Shown: positions 1 to 9,227 of the stretch, in pieces
Numbering within the stretch: position 1 is the stretch's first letter
Layout of the letters: each line of letters opens with the position of its first letter
Source of the DNA: JAWKUK01 sp041398605
GTDB taxonomy: Bacteria; Planctomycetota; UBA1135; GCA-002686595
DNA length: 64,000 bases
Assembly (NCBI GenBank): GCA_041398605.1
Contig: JAWKUK010000005.1
Coordinates: 124,001 to 188,000, forward strand
Reading direction: 5' to 3'
The notes under the pieces: generated by a model
Database searches by the model: none
What the model was told of the DNA's origin: nothing
The model's input: the letters and a program-made list of their open reading frames with translations, nothing else
Program-made: the position numbers and the translations under genes

Positions 1-28
1 TGATCCCCTATCTCGAGCAGGAGGTCGC

Positions 29-685
29 ATGACCCTGCCGCCCAACGACAGTCGTCACGAAGCACACCAGCACGGTGACCCCAACCGGTTCGACGAGCTC
101 GACCGGCTCCTCGACCTCGACCGCGCGGTCGACGTACCGCGCGGGCTCGCGACGCGTGTGCTCGCCGGGCTCCATCAGCGCGAAGAGCGCGCCCTCGATG
201 TGCTCGTCGATCTCGCGGGTCAGGTCGACGACCCGCCGCGCGGGCTGGTCGAGCGCGTCCTCGGCGCGGTTCGGGAGGGTTCACGCGCCGCAGCGTCGCC
301 TGCCGCGTCTCCTGCCGCGTCCCGTGCCGCGTCTCCTGCCGTGCGATTGGCGCCCGGGCCGCGCCCTCGACCTGCCGTCTGGCTCCCCGGCGGCACGTTG
401 CCCCGTGTCGCCGCTGCCGCTGCCGTGTTGGCGCTCTCCGTCGGCGCGTGGCGCCTCACGCGGCCCGAGCTCGGGGCTCAGGGGGGCACCGCCGGCGGCC
501 CGCGCCTGGAGACGGCCGCGGCGCCCCTCGGCGTGCTCGAGTTCCTGCCGGTGCTCGAGCGCTGGGACCTCCTCGTCGGCGACGGGCAGAACACAGCGGT
601 CGATACCGCGGACCTCGACACCTTGGCGGCGCTCGACGATGACGACGAGCTGTTGCTGCTGCTCTCCAGCGAGGAGAACGGGTGA
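29..685 (+). CDS. Anti-sigma-like single-pass membrane protein (218 aa)
   Basis: The family is not recognised with certainty. The start is an ATG preceded by AGGAGG at 19-24. Residues 36-48 and 69-81 are two copies of one motif (PRGL, two residues, RVL). An Ala/Ser/Pro-rich linker made by a 12-bp DNA repeat follows at about 88-105, then one hydrophobic segment at about 125-141, and a Leu-rich acidic end. This layout, with a soluble N-terminus, one membrane segment and a short exterior part, resembles planctomycete anti-sigma proteins. The next gene, a DUF3106-like protein, starts 4 bases after the stop, so the two are co-transcribed. The TGA at positions 1-3 could end an upstream gene, which in such trios is often a sigma factor, but that gene is outside the window. 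The anti-sigma role is an inference. Confidence 0.6.
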   Translation: MTLPPNDSRHEAHQHGDPNRFDELDRLLDLDRAVDVPRGLATRVLAGLHQREERALDVLVDLAGQVDDPPRGLVERVLGAVREGSRAAASPAASPAASRAASPAVRLAPGPRPRPAVWLPGGTLPRVAAAAAVLALSVGAWRLTRPELGAQGGTAGGPRLETAAAPLGVLEFLPVLERWDLLVGDGQNTAVDTADLDTLAALDDDDELLLLLSSEENG

Positions 686-689
686 CGTG

Positions 690-2216
690 ATGGGACCTCG
701 TCCGATCCTCGTGCGCATGTCATGGGCGCTCGCCGCGAGGGGCTTGACCCTGGCCGCCGCGTGCCTCCTCTCGACCTCGCTCGCCCTGTCGCTAGCCGGG
801 CCGCTGACGGCGCAGGCGGCGGGCGAGGACGAAGCGCGAGTCGCTCAACTGCAGCGACGTTGGAGCGAGCTCTCGCCTGAACGTCGCGCGGAGCTCATGC
901 GCCGCTACGACGAGCTGCGAGCGTTGCCGAAGGAAGAGCGCGAACAGCTCGTCCAACGCGCCAATGAGCTGCAGCGCATCGAGCAGGATGTCGAGGGGAG
1001 CCTGTCGGCCGAGCAGCGCGTCAAGCTCCAGGCGCTCCCGCAAGAGGCCCGGCGACGGGTCGTCCGCGAGCTCGCGCTCGACCGTGCGCGAGAGCGTGCA
1101 GAGCGGCTGCGCGAGCTGATGCCGACGGAGCGGCGCGAGGCGTTGCAGGGCAATGATCGTCGGGCGCGCGCTCGTGCGCTTGACGACTTGCGTCGCCAGA
1201 ACGAGCTCGAGCTCCCGCGTCGCATTCGACACATGGGCGAGGACCTCGGTCTGCCGCCGCCGGAGGTCGAGCGGCTCGTGGGGCTGCCGCCGCACGAGCA
1301 GCGGGGCGAGCTGCATGACATGTTGCGCCGTCGCGCGGTGCGCTGGGTTGAGCGCAACGGGCTGCCTCGCGGGCTTGATCCGGGCGAGTGGCAACGCCTG
1401 CTCGAGGGACCGCCCGAGGACTTTGCGCGTCGCTATGGCCGGCTCCGGGACGAGCTCGGTTTGCACGGCCCACCGCCGGAGCCGCGCGAGGGCGGGCGCG
1501 GCGGCGACCGCCCCGGTGACCCGCGCAATGGACGCCGAGGCGCGGGCCGTCAGGAAGGTCCTGGGGCGCCGCCTTGGCGTGGTGGCCCCGGTGGTGGCCC
1601 CGGTGGTGGCCCCGGCGGCGGCCCCGGCGGCGGCCCCGGCGGCGGCCCCGGCGGCGGCCCCGGTGGCGGCCCCGGTGGCGGCCCCGGTGGCGGCCCCGGT
1701 GGCGGCCCCGGTGGCGGCCCCGGTGGTCGCGCGCCGAGCGCAGCCGCAGAGGCCTGGCTCTCGCGCATGCGCGCGGCGGGGGCGCCGACCATCGACGAGC
1801 GCCTTGAATTCGCCGCGCTCCCGCCCGAGGTGCGGGAGGAGCGGCTCGGCGAGCGCCTCCGCGCACGTGTCATCGCGCTGCTCGGAGAGGCGGGCGCGAG
1901 CGAGGCAGACCTGCAACGCTTGCGCGAGGCTCCCCCCGAGCACTTCAGGCGCGTCACGCGTGACTTCGTGATCGAGCGCTTCGGGGCGCGGGGCACTGGC
2001 GCCGGTGAGGACGACCCGGCTGTCGGGACCAAGGAGGTTGAAGGCGCGCAATCGCCCCCCGTCGGGCGACAGCGTCCGTCAGGGTCGCGGTCAGGGCCGG
2101 GGTCAGGGCCTGCGGGGTCAGGGCCTGCGGGGTCAGGGCCGGGGTCCGCGCCGCAACGCGACGCCAACGACCCGGCACCCAAGCCCGGGAACCCGCGTCG
2201 GGAGCGCGGGTCGTAA
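690..2216 (+). CDS. DUF3106-like exported protein with Gly-Pro repeat tract (508 aa)
   Basis: The ATG at 690 lies 4 bases after the preceding stop; an ATG at 717 is also possible. A hydrophobic signal-like segment ends near an Ala-Gln-Ala site at about residue 42. Next come charged helical repeats of the DUF3106 kind (pattern W, LSPE, RR, L, then LP, EER), an Arg/Glu-rich helical middle, a long GGGP repeat encoded at about 1579-1728, another helical part, and a Ser-Gly-Pro-Ala tail encoded by 15-bp repeats at 2089-2145. It is probably a periplasmic or surface protein. DUF3106 proteins commonly sit beside sigma/anti-sigma genes, which fits the upstream neighbour. The exact function is unknown. 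The perfect repeats suggest length variation between strains. Confidence 0.65.
   Translation: MGPRPILVRMSWALAARGLTLAAACLLSTSLALSLAGPLTAQAAGEDEARVAQLQRRWSELSPERRAELMRRYDELRALPKEEREQLVQRANELQRIEQDVEGSLSAEQRVKLQALPQEARRRVVRELALDRARERAERLRELMPTERREALQGNDRRARARALDDLRRQNELELPRRIRHMGEDLGLPPPEVERLVGLPPHEQRGELHDMLRRRAVRWVERNGLPRGLDPGEWQRLLEGPPEDFARRYGRLRDELGLHGPPPEPREGGRGGDRPGDPRNGRRGAGRQEGPGAPPWRGGPGGGPGGGPGGGPGGGPGGGPGGGPGGGPGGGPGGGPGGGPGGGPGGRAPSAAAEAWLSRMRAAGAPTIDERLEFAALPPEVREERLGERLRARVIALLGEAGASEADLQRLREAPPEHFRRVTRDFVIERFGARGTGAGEDDPAVGTKEVEGAQSPPVGRQRPSGSRSGPGSGPAGSGPAGSGPGSAPQRDANDPAPKPGNPRRERGS
1579..1728 (+). repeat. 12-bp tandem repeat encoding Gly-Gly-Gly-Pro units
   Basis: About a dozen in-frame copies of a 12-bp unit (GGTGGCGGCCCC with GGT/GGC variation) lie inside the DUF3106-like gene. 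The third-base pattern comes in blocks, first GGT, then GGC, then GGT again, as expected if groups of units expanded together by slippage. Confidence 0.9.
2089..2145 (+). repeat. 15-bp tandem repeat at the 3' end of the DUF3106-like gene
   Basis: Two identical 15-bp units (GGTCAGGGCCTGCGG at 2101-2115 and 2116-2130) are flanked by a shorter and a diverged copy. The array stays in frame and encodes the Ser-Gly-Pro-Ala-Gly tail. Confidence 0.8.
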
Positions 2217-2246
2217 CGGCGCAGTACGATGCGGGGTCCGGAGCCC

Positions 2247-3473
2247 ATGTCCCAGGACCTCAAGCACGATCTCGGCCTCGCCGCCGTCCCGTTCGCGCCC
2301 CTCAGCGCGCTGCGGGCGTCGGGCGCGCGCGTGATCGACCTGCGCAGCCCGTCCGAGTTCGCTGACGACCACATCCCCGGCGCAGTCAACGTGCCGCTGT
2401 TCGACGACCAGGAGCGCGCGATGGTCGGCCTCCTGTACAAGCAGTTCTCGCCCGAGGCCGCGTTTGCAGAGGGACGCGCGGTCGTCGCGGACAAGGTGGT
2501 CGGCCTCGTCGCGGACATCGCGCGCGCTGCGGGCTGGACTGCCGAGGGCACTGCGGGCGCAACGACGGCGAGCAAGTTGAGGCAGCGGGTGCTCCAGATG
2601 ACCGAGCAGGGCATCGGCCGGATGGACGTCGAGCTGACCGCCGTGCCCGTCACGGAGCTGCCCGACGCGCCCGTCGCGCTGCACTGCTGGCGGGGCGGGC
2701 TGCGCTCGCGCAGCGTGATCGCGCTCGTGCGGGCGCTCGGGCTGACCCGCGCCGTCGGCGTCGAGCACGGCTACCGCGCGTGGCGCCACGGCGTCATGGG
2801 GGCCCTCGCCGCGTGGCCAGGCGTCCGTCGGGTGATCGTTCTGCGCGGGATGACCGGCGTCGGCAAGACGCTCGTGCTGCGCGAGATCGAGCGGTTGCGG
2901 CCGGGATCGACCCTCGATCTCGAAGGCCTGGCGGGACACCGCAGCTCACTGCTCGGCATGGTGGGCCTCGCGCCGGTGAGCCAGAAGACGTTCGAGTCGG
3001 CGCTCAGCGAACGCTTGGCGGCGGGCTTCGTCGGCGACACGCTCATCGTCGAAGGTGAGAGCCGCAAGGTCGGCGATGTCGTCCTCCCAGCGCCCCTTTG
3101 GGACGCCCTGCGTCACGGCACGAACGTCTGGCTCACGGCGCCCATCCCGCGGCGCGTGGAGGTCCTGATCGAGGACTACCTGGCGCGCCCCGAGGCGCTG
3201 CCCGTGCTGCGTCAGCAGCTCGCGGCCGTCGAGGCGCGTATGACCAAGCGCCCCATCGCAGGCGCGGACCTAGGTCAGGATGGGGCGCTCGACCTCGTGG
3301 GGATGCTCGACCGTGGCGAGGCGCGCGCCCTCGTCCGGCTGCTCTTGGAGCACTACTACGACCCGCTCTACGGCAACAGCGAGGCGGGCAAGGTCTACGC
3401 GCTGGAGCTCGATGCGTCGGAGCCGCTGGCGGCCGCGCGCGGGATCCTCGCGTTCGCGGACGCCAGCGACTGA
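2247..3473 (+). CDS. mnmH: tRNA 2-selenouridine synthase MnmH/SelU (408 aa)
   Basis: The enzyme replaces sulfur by selenium at the 2-thiouridine wobble position of tRNAs, passing through a geranylated intermediate and using selenophosphate. The N-terminal rhodanese domain (DLRSPSEF near residue 30, FDDQERA) carries the active cysteine C147 in HCWRGG. A P-loop domain follows with GMTGVGKT at about 201-208, and the family signature EGESRK is present. The length fits MnmH. The ATG at 2247 is preferred because a TACGAT -10-like box at 2225-2230 overlaps the alternative ATG at 2229. The gene appears to stand alone; selenophosphate synthetase (selD) is not in the window. Confidence 0.92.
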   Translation: MSQDLKHDLGLAAVPFAPLSALRASGARVIDLRSPSEFADDHIPGAVNVPLFDDQERAMVGLLYKQFSPEAAFAEGRAVVADKVVGLVADIARAAGWTAEGTAGATTASKLRQRVLQMTEQGIGRMDVELTAVPVTELPDAPVALHCWRGGLRSRSVIALVRALGLTRAVGVEHGYRAWRHGVMGALAAWPGVRRVIVLRGMTGVGKTLVLREIERLRPGSTLDLEGLAGHRSSLLGMVGLAPVSQKTFESALSERLAAGFVGDTLIVEGESRKVGDVVLPAPLWDALRHGTNVWLTAPIPRRVEVLIEDYLARPEALPVLRQQLAAVEARMTKRPIAGADLGQDGALDLVGMLDRGEARALVRLLLEHYYDPLYGNSEAGKVYALELDASEPLAAARGILAFADASD

Positions 3474-3659
3474 GCTTGCCACCGGTCGCGCCGTAGGGCC
3501 GTCGAGCGGTCCGCGCCGGCGGTCGGTCGACCATGTCTTCGCGTTGGGGCACGGACTTTCGGCGCTGCGGGGCGTCCACCGCGTTTGCGCGTCACGGTGC
3601 TGGCGTGGCCGCGTAGCCAACGGTGTCGCGCGCGGGGGCGCTGCGGCGCCACCCGAACC

Positions 3660-4133
3660 ATGCCCACCAACCACACCGCCGCCATGCAAGCCAACCAGCC
3701 CTCAGCGCGCCTCTCCGCCCCGACCTCCCTCGCCGCCGGCGCCAACCGCCTCAGCTGGGTCGCGCAGGTGGTCGCGGCGGTGATCCTGGGCCAGACGCTC
3801 TTCTTCAAGTTCAGCGCCGCGCCCGAAGCGGTCGCGATCTTCACGAAGCTCGGCGTCGAGCCCTTCGGGCGCATCGGGCTCGGCGTCTTCGAGCTGGTCG
3901 CTGTGGTCCTGTTGCTCGTGCCACGCACGGCCGCCCTGGGGGGCGCGCTGACGCTCGGCCTCATGGTCGGCGCGATCGGCTCGCACCTCGGCCCGCTCGG
4001 GATCGAGGTCGAGGGCGACGGCGGGCAGCTCTTTGCGCTCGCCGTGGTCGCGCTCGTCGCCGGCGCGGTCGTTACCTGGCTCCGTCGCCGCGAGCTGCCG
4101 GTCATCGGCACGCGCTTCGGCGCGCGCGCGTGA
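3660..4133 (+). CDS. DoxX-like integral membrane protein (157 aa)
   Basis: A small four-helix membrane protein of the DoxX type. The hydrophobic segments are at about residues 24-42, 60-78, 82-100 and 118-138. Typical features are an early FFKFS element and a charged stretch between helices 3 and 4. The precise role of this family is unsettled; related proteins are tied to quinone or thiol redox processes in the inner membrane. The start at 3660 is chosen because the longer reading frame lacks sensible N-terminal sequence. The gene converges on the glycosyltransferase, 22 bases away. Confidence 0.75.
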   Translation: MPTNHTAAMQANQPSARLSAPTSLAAGANRLSWVAQVVAAVILGQTLFFKFSAAPEAVAIFTKLGVEPFGRIGLGVFELVAVVLLLVPRTAALGGALTLGLMVGAIGSHLGPLGIEVEGDGGQLFALAVVALVAGAVVTWLRRRELPVIGTRFGARA

Positions 4134-4155
4134 CCGCGGCGCCGCCGGGCTGCGC

Positions 4156-5313
4156 TCAGCGAAGCGCCCGCCGCAGCTCCGCCAGAGGGTACAGCGTGCC
4201 GCGCCAGCGCACCCCGCCTTGGCGCAACGTGATCAGCGTGGAGCGCCAGAGCGTGAAGAGGAAGATGACCACGCCAAATGGAGCCAGGATCGCGGTCCAA
4301 GCCGCGACCCCGGAGTCACGCGCCGCGCGGTACTGACCCCCGACGATCGCGAGCGCTGAACCCGCGAACAGCACACGCGTCACGCCCTGGTGGGCGAACG
4401 GCGCCAGCGCAAAGGGCGCGACGAAGAGCCCGGCGAGCGCGATGGTCGCGGCGCACACGAGAGAGAGCCGGAAATCGAGCCCCGCAAAGGCGTTCTTCTC
4501 GAGCCCGCGCACCATCGCGCCGAGGCTCGGGTACCACTCGACGGTCAACGCGCCGCGCCCGAGCGCGAACTCCTGCCTGGAGCCGCGCCGCTTCAGGCGC
4601 TCGCCAAGGCGCAGGTCGTCGTCTACCCGGAGCCGGATCGCGTGGTGCCCGCCGGCCGCGTCGTAGGCCTCGCGCCGCACCAAGTTCATCGCGCCGATCC
4701 CAATGAAGGCCGGGCTCAGCGGGTCGGAGGCGCGCCAGGGCTTCGTGAAGCGCCCGAGCAGGACCGCGAACGTCCCGACGAGGAGCGCCAAGGGCCACGA
4801 CCGCGCGGTGATCCCCGGCGCCGCGGTCAGGTGGTCGAGGTGCCTCATCTGGGCGTAAGCGACGGCTCTGCGCACGGTCCCGGGCGCGAACTCCACGTCT
4901 GCGTCCGTAAAGAGCAAGTACCGCCCGGTGGCTGTTGCGGCGCCCTGGGCGAGCGCGTGGTTCTTGCCCAACCAGCCCTCAGGCAGCTCGTCGACACGGA
5001 TCCGGCGCACCCGCGGGTCGCGCGCCGCGAGGTCCTCCACGACGTCGCCAGTGCCGTCGCTCGAGCGGTCGTCGACCACGATCACCTCGAAATCGGCGAG
5101 ATCTTGCGCGAGCAGCGACTCCAGCCCGGCCCGGATCGTGCGCGCTTCGTCGCGGGCGGCAACGATCGCAGAGACGCGTACGGGCTGTGGAGGGACCATC
5201 GGGCTCCAATCCGCGAGCCGCGTGAGGCGCCGAACGCCCCGCCATGCGTCGATCGAGCCCGTGAGGTGCAGGGCGAGAATCAAAGCCGCGAGCACACCGA
5301 GCACCAAGTCCAC
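4156..5313 (-). CDS. Family 2 glycosyltransferase, HpnB-like, membrane-bound (385 aa)
   Basis: A processive-type GT-A glycosyltransferase with an N-terminal membrane anchor, a catalytic domain and three C-terminal membrane helices. Visible motifs are SAIVAARDE (nucleotide-binding start), VIVVDDRSSDGT, GWLGKNHAL and the metal-binding TDADVEF. The closest match by motifs and length is the HpnB family found near hopanoid genes. No hopanoid gene lies here, so the substrate is uncertain. The GTG at 5313 begins just before the first membrane helix. The gene is divergent from pepN, with only about 50 bases for both promoters. Confidence 0.8.
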   Translation of the reverse strand: MDLVLGVLAALILALHLTGSIDAWRGVRRLTRLADWSPMVPPQPVRVSAIVAARDEARTIRAGLESLLAQDLADFEVIVVDDRSSDGTGDVVEDLAARDPRVRRIRVDELPEGWLGKNHALAQGAATATGRYLLFTDADVEFAPGTVRRAVAYAQMRHLDHLTAAPGITARSWPLALLVGTFAVLLGRFTKPWRASDPLSPAFIGIGAMNLVRREAYDAAGGHHAIRLRVDDDLRLGERLKRRGSRQEFALGRGALTVEWYPSLGAMVRGLEKNAFAGLDFRLSLVCAATIALAGLFVAPFALAPFAHQGVTRVLFAGSALAIVGGQYRAARDSGVAAWTAILAPFGVVIFLFTLWRSTLITLRQGGVRWRGTLYPLAELRRALR

Positions 5314-5363
5314 GGTCGCGGAGGATACGCTGTGTGGCCCTCCCCGATCACGCGGTGAAATCG

Positions 5364-8015
5364 ATGACGTTGACCGAACCAGAAACGCAGGCCGAGCCAC
5401 GCACGAAGTTCCGCAAGGACTACCAGCCCCCGGCCTTCTGGATCCGAGAGGTCGCGTTGGATTTCGAGCTGGGTGAGGATGGCACGGTCGTCGACGCGCG
5501 GCTCACGGTCGAGCGCAATGCCGCCGCCGACGCCACGGCGCCCCTCGTGCTCGACGGTGAAGACCTCGAGACGCTCGAGGTGGCGCTCGACGGCGTCGTC
5601 CTCGGCGCGGACCGCTATTCCGTCGAGGCCGAGCGCCTCCTGCTGGCGGACGTGCCCGACCGCTTCGAGCTGCGGACCCGTGTGCGGATCCACCCTGAGT
5701 CGAATACGAAGCTCTCCGGGCTCTACAAGTCGTCGGGCAACTTCTGCACGCAGTGCGAGGCCGAAGGCTTCCGACGCATCACGTGGTTCCTCGACCGGCC
5801 GGACGTCATGGCGCGCTTCCGCGTCTCGCTGACCGCCGAGAAGGCTAGGTACCCGGTCCTGCTCTCCAACGGGAACCGCGTCGCTGTCGAGGACGCGGGA
5901 GGCGGCAAGCATCGCGCCCGCTGGGAAGACCCATTCCTGAAGCCGGCGTACCTCTTTGCGCTCGTCGCGGGCGACCTGCACTGCCACGAGGGTGACTTCA
6001 CGACGAAGAGCGGGCGCGCCGTGCGCTGCGAAGTCTGGGTCGAGCACAAGGACTCCGACAAGGCGGCCTTTGCGCTCGCGTCGCTGCAGAAGGCGATGAA
6101 GTGGGACGAGGACGCCTTTGGCCTCGAGTACGACCTCGACCTCTACATGATCGTCGCCGTTGGTGACTTCAACATGGGGGCGATGGAGAACAAGGGCCTG
6201 AACATCTTCAACTCGAAGTTCGTTCTGGCGCGCCCCGACACCGCGACCGATGGCGACTACGAGGGCATCGAGAGCGTCATCGCCCACGAGTACTTCCACA
6301 ACTGGACCGGGAACCGCGTCACGTGCCGCGACTGGTTCCAGCTGACGTTGAAGGAAGGGCTGACCGTCTATCGCGACCAGCGCTTCACGATGGACGTGCG
6401 CTCGGCCGCGGTGAAGCGCATCGAGGACGTGCGCAACTTGCGCGCGAGCCAGTTCCAGGAGGACGCGGGCCCGATGGCGCACCCGATCCGCCCGGAGCAG
6501 TACATCGAGATGAACAACTTCTACACCGCGACGGTGTACGAGAAGGGCGCGCAGGTCATCCAGATGTACGAGCAGCTCCTGGGTCGCCAGGGGTTCCGAC
6601 GCGGGATGGACCTGTACTTCCAGCGCCACGATGGCAGCGCGGTCACATGCGACGACTTCCGCGCCGCGATGGCGGACGCGAACGGGCGCGATCTCTCGCA
6701 GTTCGAGCGCTGGTACCTCCAGAAGGGCACCCCGACGCTGATCGTGCACGACGCGTACGACGCCGAGCAGCGCACGTTCAAGCTCACGCTGCGCCAAGAA
6801 GCGCCGCCGAACGAGCCCAACTGGAAGCCGTGCCATGTGCCGGTCCGCACGGGCTTGATCGGGCCCGACGGGCGCGGCATGCGTATGGCGCTCTCCGGCG
6901 AAGACGTCACGACTGCGCCGACCGAGCGCATGCTCGAGCTGACCGGGGTCTCGGAGTCGTGGACGTTCTACGGCGTTCAGGCCCAGCCGCTGGCCTCGGT
7001 GCTGCGGGGCTTTTCCGCGCCGATGCACGTGTCCTACGAGCGCACGCGCGAGGAGCTCGCGTTTCAGCTCGGCTGCGACAGCGACCCATTCAATCGCTGG
7101 GACGCGGGGCAAGCGCTCTTCACAGACGTGCTCCTCGAGGGCGCACAGCTCGGCGCCAAGTGGAAGGGGCTCGACACGATCGTCGTCGAGGCGGTCCGCA
7201 AGCTCTTGCGCGACGAGCACGTCGATGGGGCCTTCAAGGCGCTCGCGCTCGTGTTGACCCCGGAGGTCACCTTGCAACAGCTCGTCGAGGTCGTCGACCC
7301 CGGCGCGCTCACTGGCGCGCGGGACCGCGCGCGGCGCGAGCTGTGCGCGGCGCTGCGCAACGAGATCGTCACCTTGCACGCGCGCCTGCGGCCGACCGGG
7401 CCCTACACGGCGGACGCGAGCGCCATCGATCGCCGGCGCCTCGCCAACACGCTCCTTGCGTTGATGACCGCCGCGGACCCGGCCGAGGCCGCCCAGCGCG
7501 CCTATGCGCAGTTCGAAGCGGCCGACAACATGACGGACTCGCAGGCCGCGCTCGCGGCGCTGTGTGAGCTCGACGTGCCGGAGCGCGACCGCGCGCTCGC
7601 TACGTTCCACGCTCGCTGGCAGGGCGAGGCGCTCGTCCTGGACAAGTGGTTCACGTTGCAGGCCGCGAGCCGCACGCTCGGGACGGCGGCGCACGTGCGC
7701 GCGTTGCTCGGGCACGCGGACTTCACGCTCGACAACCCGAACCGCGTGCGCGCCCTCGTCGGGGCGTTCGCCATGTCGAACTTCGCTGGGTTCCATGCAG
7801 CGGATGGCGCGGGCTATCGGGTCGTCGCCGACGTGGTCATGCAGTTGGACGGCAAGAACCCGCAGGTCGCGTCGCGCATCGTGCGCTCGTTGAACATGTG
7901 GAAGCGCCTGGAGCCCGAGCGTGGCGCCTTGATGAAGGTCGAGCTGCAGCGCATCGCGGCGCAGCAGGGCCTTTCGAAGGACGTCTACGAGATCGTGAGC
8001 CGCGCGCTGGCATGA
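5364..8015 (+). CDS. pepN: Aminopeptidase N, M1 family zinc metallopeptidase (883 aa)
   Basis: A cytosolic aminopeptidase that removes N-terminal residues from peptides. The exopeptidase signature GAMEN is at residues 272-276. The zinc site is HEYFH (H308, H312) with the third ligand E331 in KEGLT. The text and length match the E. coli-type PepN subfamily, including the C-terminal helical domain. The ATG at 5364 is preferred over an upstream GTG at 5334 because family members start near this point. The stop overlaps the ATG of the next gene (ATGA), so translation is probably coupled. Confidence 0.95.
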   Translation: MTLTEPETQAEPRTKFRKDYQPPAFWIREVALDFELGEDGTVVDARLTVERNAAADATAPLVLDGEDLETLEVALDGVVLGADRYSVEAERLLLADVPDRFELRTRVRIHPESNTKLSGLYKSSGNFCTQCEAEGFRRITWFLDRPDVMARFRVSLTAEKARYPVLLSNGNRVAVEDAGGGKHRARWEDPFLKPAYLFALVAGDLHCHEGDFTTKSGRAVRCEVWVEHKDSDKAAFALASLQKAMKWDEDAFGLEYDLDLYMIVAVGDFNMGAMENKGLNIFNSKFVLARPDTATDGDYEGIESVIAHEYFHNWTGNRVTCRDWFQLTLKEGLTVYRDQRFTMDVRSAAVKRIEDVRNLRASQFQEDAGPMAHPIRPEQYIEMNNFYTATVYEKGAQVIQMYEQLLGRQGFRRGMDLYFQRHDGSAVTCDDFRAAMADANGRDLSQFERWYLQKGTPTLIVHDAYDAEQRTFKLTLRQEAPPNEPNWKPCHVPVRTGLIGPDGRGMRMALSGEDVTTAPTERMLELTGVSESWTFYGVQAQPLASVLRGFSAPMHVSYERTREELAFQLGCDSDPFNRWDAGQALFTDVLLEGAQLGAKWKGLDTIVVEAVRKLLRDEHVDGAFKALALVLTPEVTLQQLVEVVDPGALTGARDRARRELCAALRNEIVTLHARLRPTGPYTADASAIDRRRLANTLLALMTAADPAEAAQRAYAQFEAADNMTDSQAALAALCELDVPERDRALATFHARWQGEALVLDKWFTLQAASRTLGTAAHVRALLGHADFTLDNPNRVRALVGAFAMSNFAGFHAADGAGYRVVADVVMQLDGKNPQVASRIVRSLNMWKRLEPERGALMKVELQRIAAQQGLSKDVYEIVSRALA

Positions 8016-9172
8016 GCCGCGAGGGCAGCGCCCGGCGCGTCTCCGCGCGCCCAGGTTTGGCCGTGGCCGCGACGCTCGCGGCCACGGCCGCGCTCGTCCT
8101 CGGCGTCTCGTACACCCTGCCGACGGTCACGTTCAAGGTGATCACGTCGAAGCAGGCCGAGGTCTATTCCATCTGGGGCGGCATCGCGTCGCTCTGGAAG
8201 GACGGCAACACGATCCTGGCGCCGATCGTGTTCCTGTTCTCGATCGTATTCCCGGTGGCGAAGCTCTTGCTGCTTGGGTGGGTCCTGCTCCGCGAGCGCG
8301 CGGCCGACCTACACCGAGCGGAGGACGCGGCGCGCGGCGCGGAGCGGCGCAGGCTGGTGCGCTGGCTGCGCCTCGCCGGCAAGTGGTCGATGCTCGATGT
8401 CCTGATCGTCGGCCTCTTCGTCGGCTCGATTCGGATCGGGATTGCGACCGCTTCTTCGCAGCCAGGTATCCATGTCTTCGCGGCAGCGGTCGTGCTCTCG
8501 ATGATCGCGGCCGCGGCGCTCGAGCGCGGGCTGGAACGTCGGCGGCTCGCTGAGCTGCAACGCGAGGGCCAGCGCGCTCCTGATTCCGTCGCTCCCAGCG
8601 GCGGCTCGGCTGCGCCTGGACACCACCAGGCGTACCTGGTGCAACGGGTCCTGCGCCACAAGCTCTTCGGGCGCTGCGTGTCCGTGTGCGCCGTGCTCGG
8701 CGTTGCAGCGGTCCTCCGGGAGCCGCTCCTCGTCGTCTCGAAGGGGTTCTTCTTCTCGAATGAAGTGCACCTCTGGTCGACGAGCCGGGCGCTTGCCGCA
8801 GAGGACGAGCGTGTGCTCGGCCTTGGCTTCATGGTGTTCGTGGTCGTGGTACCCGCGCTGCGATGTGCGGCGTCGCTCGCGATACGTTGGCTGCGGCGGC
8901 CGCCTGTGTGGCTCGTGCGCAGCGCGCTCGTGCTCGATGAGTGGGGCCTCCTCGACGTCGCGGCCCTCGCGTTCGCGATCGTGCACGTGAAGCTCGACGA
9001 GCTCGCAACCACGCGCTTGTCGCTCGGCTTTTGGGCCGTGATCGCCGCAGGCGCCCTCTCGATGTTGGACGCTTGGTCGCTGCGCAGGGCCCATTTTCGA
9101 GACGGCCACGCTACGAATGGGACTCGCGCAGTCGACGCGGACCTTGGACCTGTTCAAGCGCCCGCGCGCTGA
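8012..9172 (+). CDS. PqiA-like multi-pass membrane protein (386 aa)
   Basis: An inner-membrane protein with two related halves, each with about four hydrophobic segments. Each half includes a helix pair followed by a WSMLDV or WGLLDV element, which is the hallmark of the paraquat-inducible protein A (PqiA/YebS) family. Members work with MCE-domain proteins in lipid transport between membranes, but no MCE (PqiB) gene is adjacent. The zinc-ribbon cysteine pairs of canonical PqiA are not visible. The start overlaps the pepN stop. Confidence 0.7.
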   Translation: MSREGSARRVSARPGLAVAATLAATAALVLGVSYTLPTVTFKVITSKQAEVYSIWGGIASLWKDGNTILAPIVFLFSIVFPVAKLLLLGWVLLRERAADLHRAEDAARGAERRRLVRWLRLAGKWSMLDVLIVGLFVGSIRIGIATASSQPGIHVFAAAVVLSMIAAAALERGLERRRLAELQREGQRAPDSVAPSGGSAAPGHHQAYLVQRVLRHKLFGRCVSVCAVLGVAAVLREPLLVVSKGFFFSNEVHLWSTSRALAAEDERVLGLGFMVFVVVVPALRCAASLAIRWLRRPPVWLVRSALVLDEWGLLDVAALAFAIVHVKLDELATTRLSLGFWAVIAAGALSMLDAWSLRRAHFRDGHATNGTRAVDADLGPVQAPAR

Positions 9173-9227
9173 TACGATCGACTACGTCCACCAAGGACCG
9201 ATCCGCGACCTGTAGTCTCCGAGTGCC

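Noticed and set aside
75..689. Long open frame overlapping the anti-sigma-like gene, extending the DUF3106-like gene upstream
   Set aside because: It has biased Ser/Arg composition typical of a shadow frame; the real start is the ATG at 690, next to the preceding stop.
792..2051. Long minus-strand open frame opposite the DUF3106-like gene
   Set aside because: It is the reverse shadow of the repeat-rich gene and is made mainly of Gly/Ala/Thr repeats with no family match.
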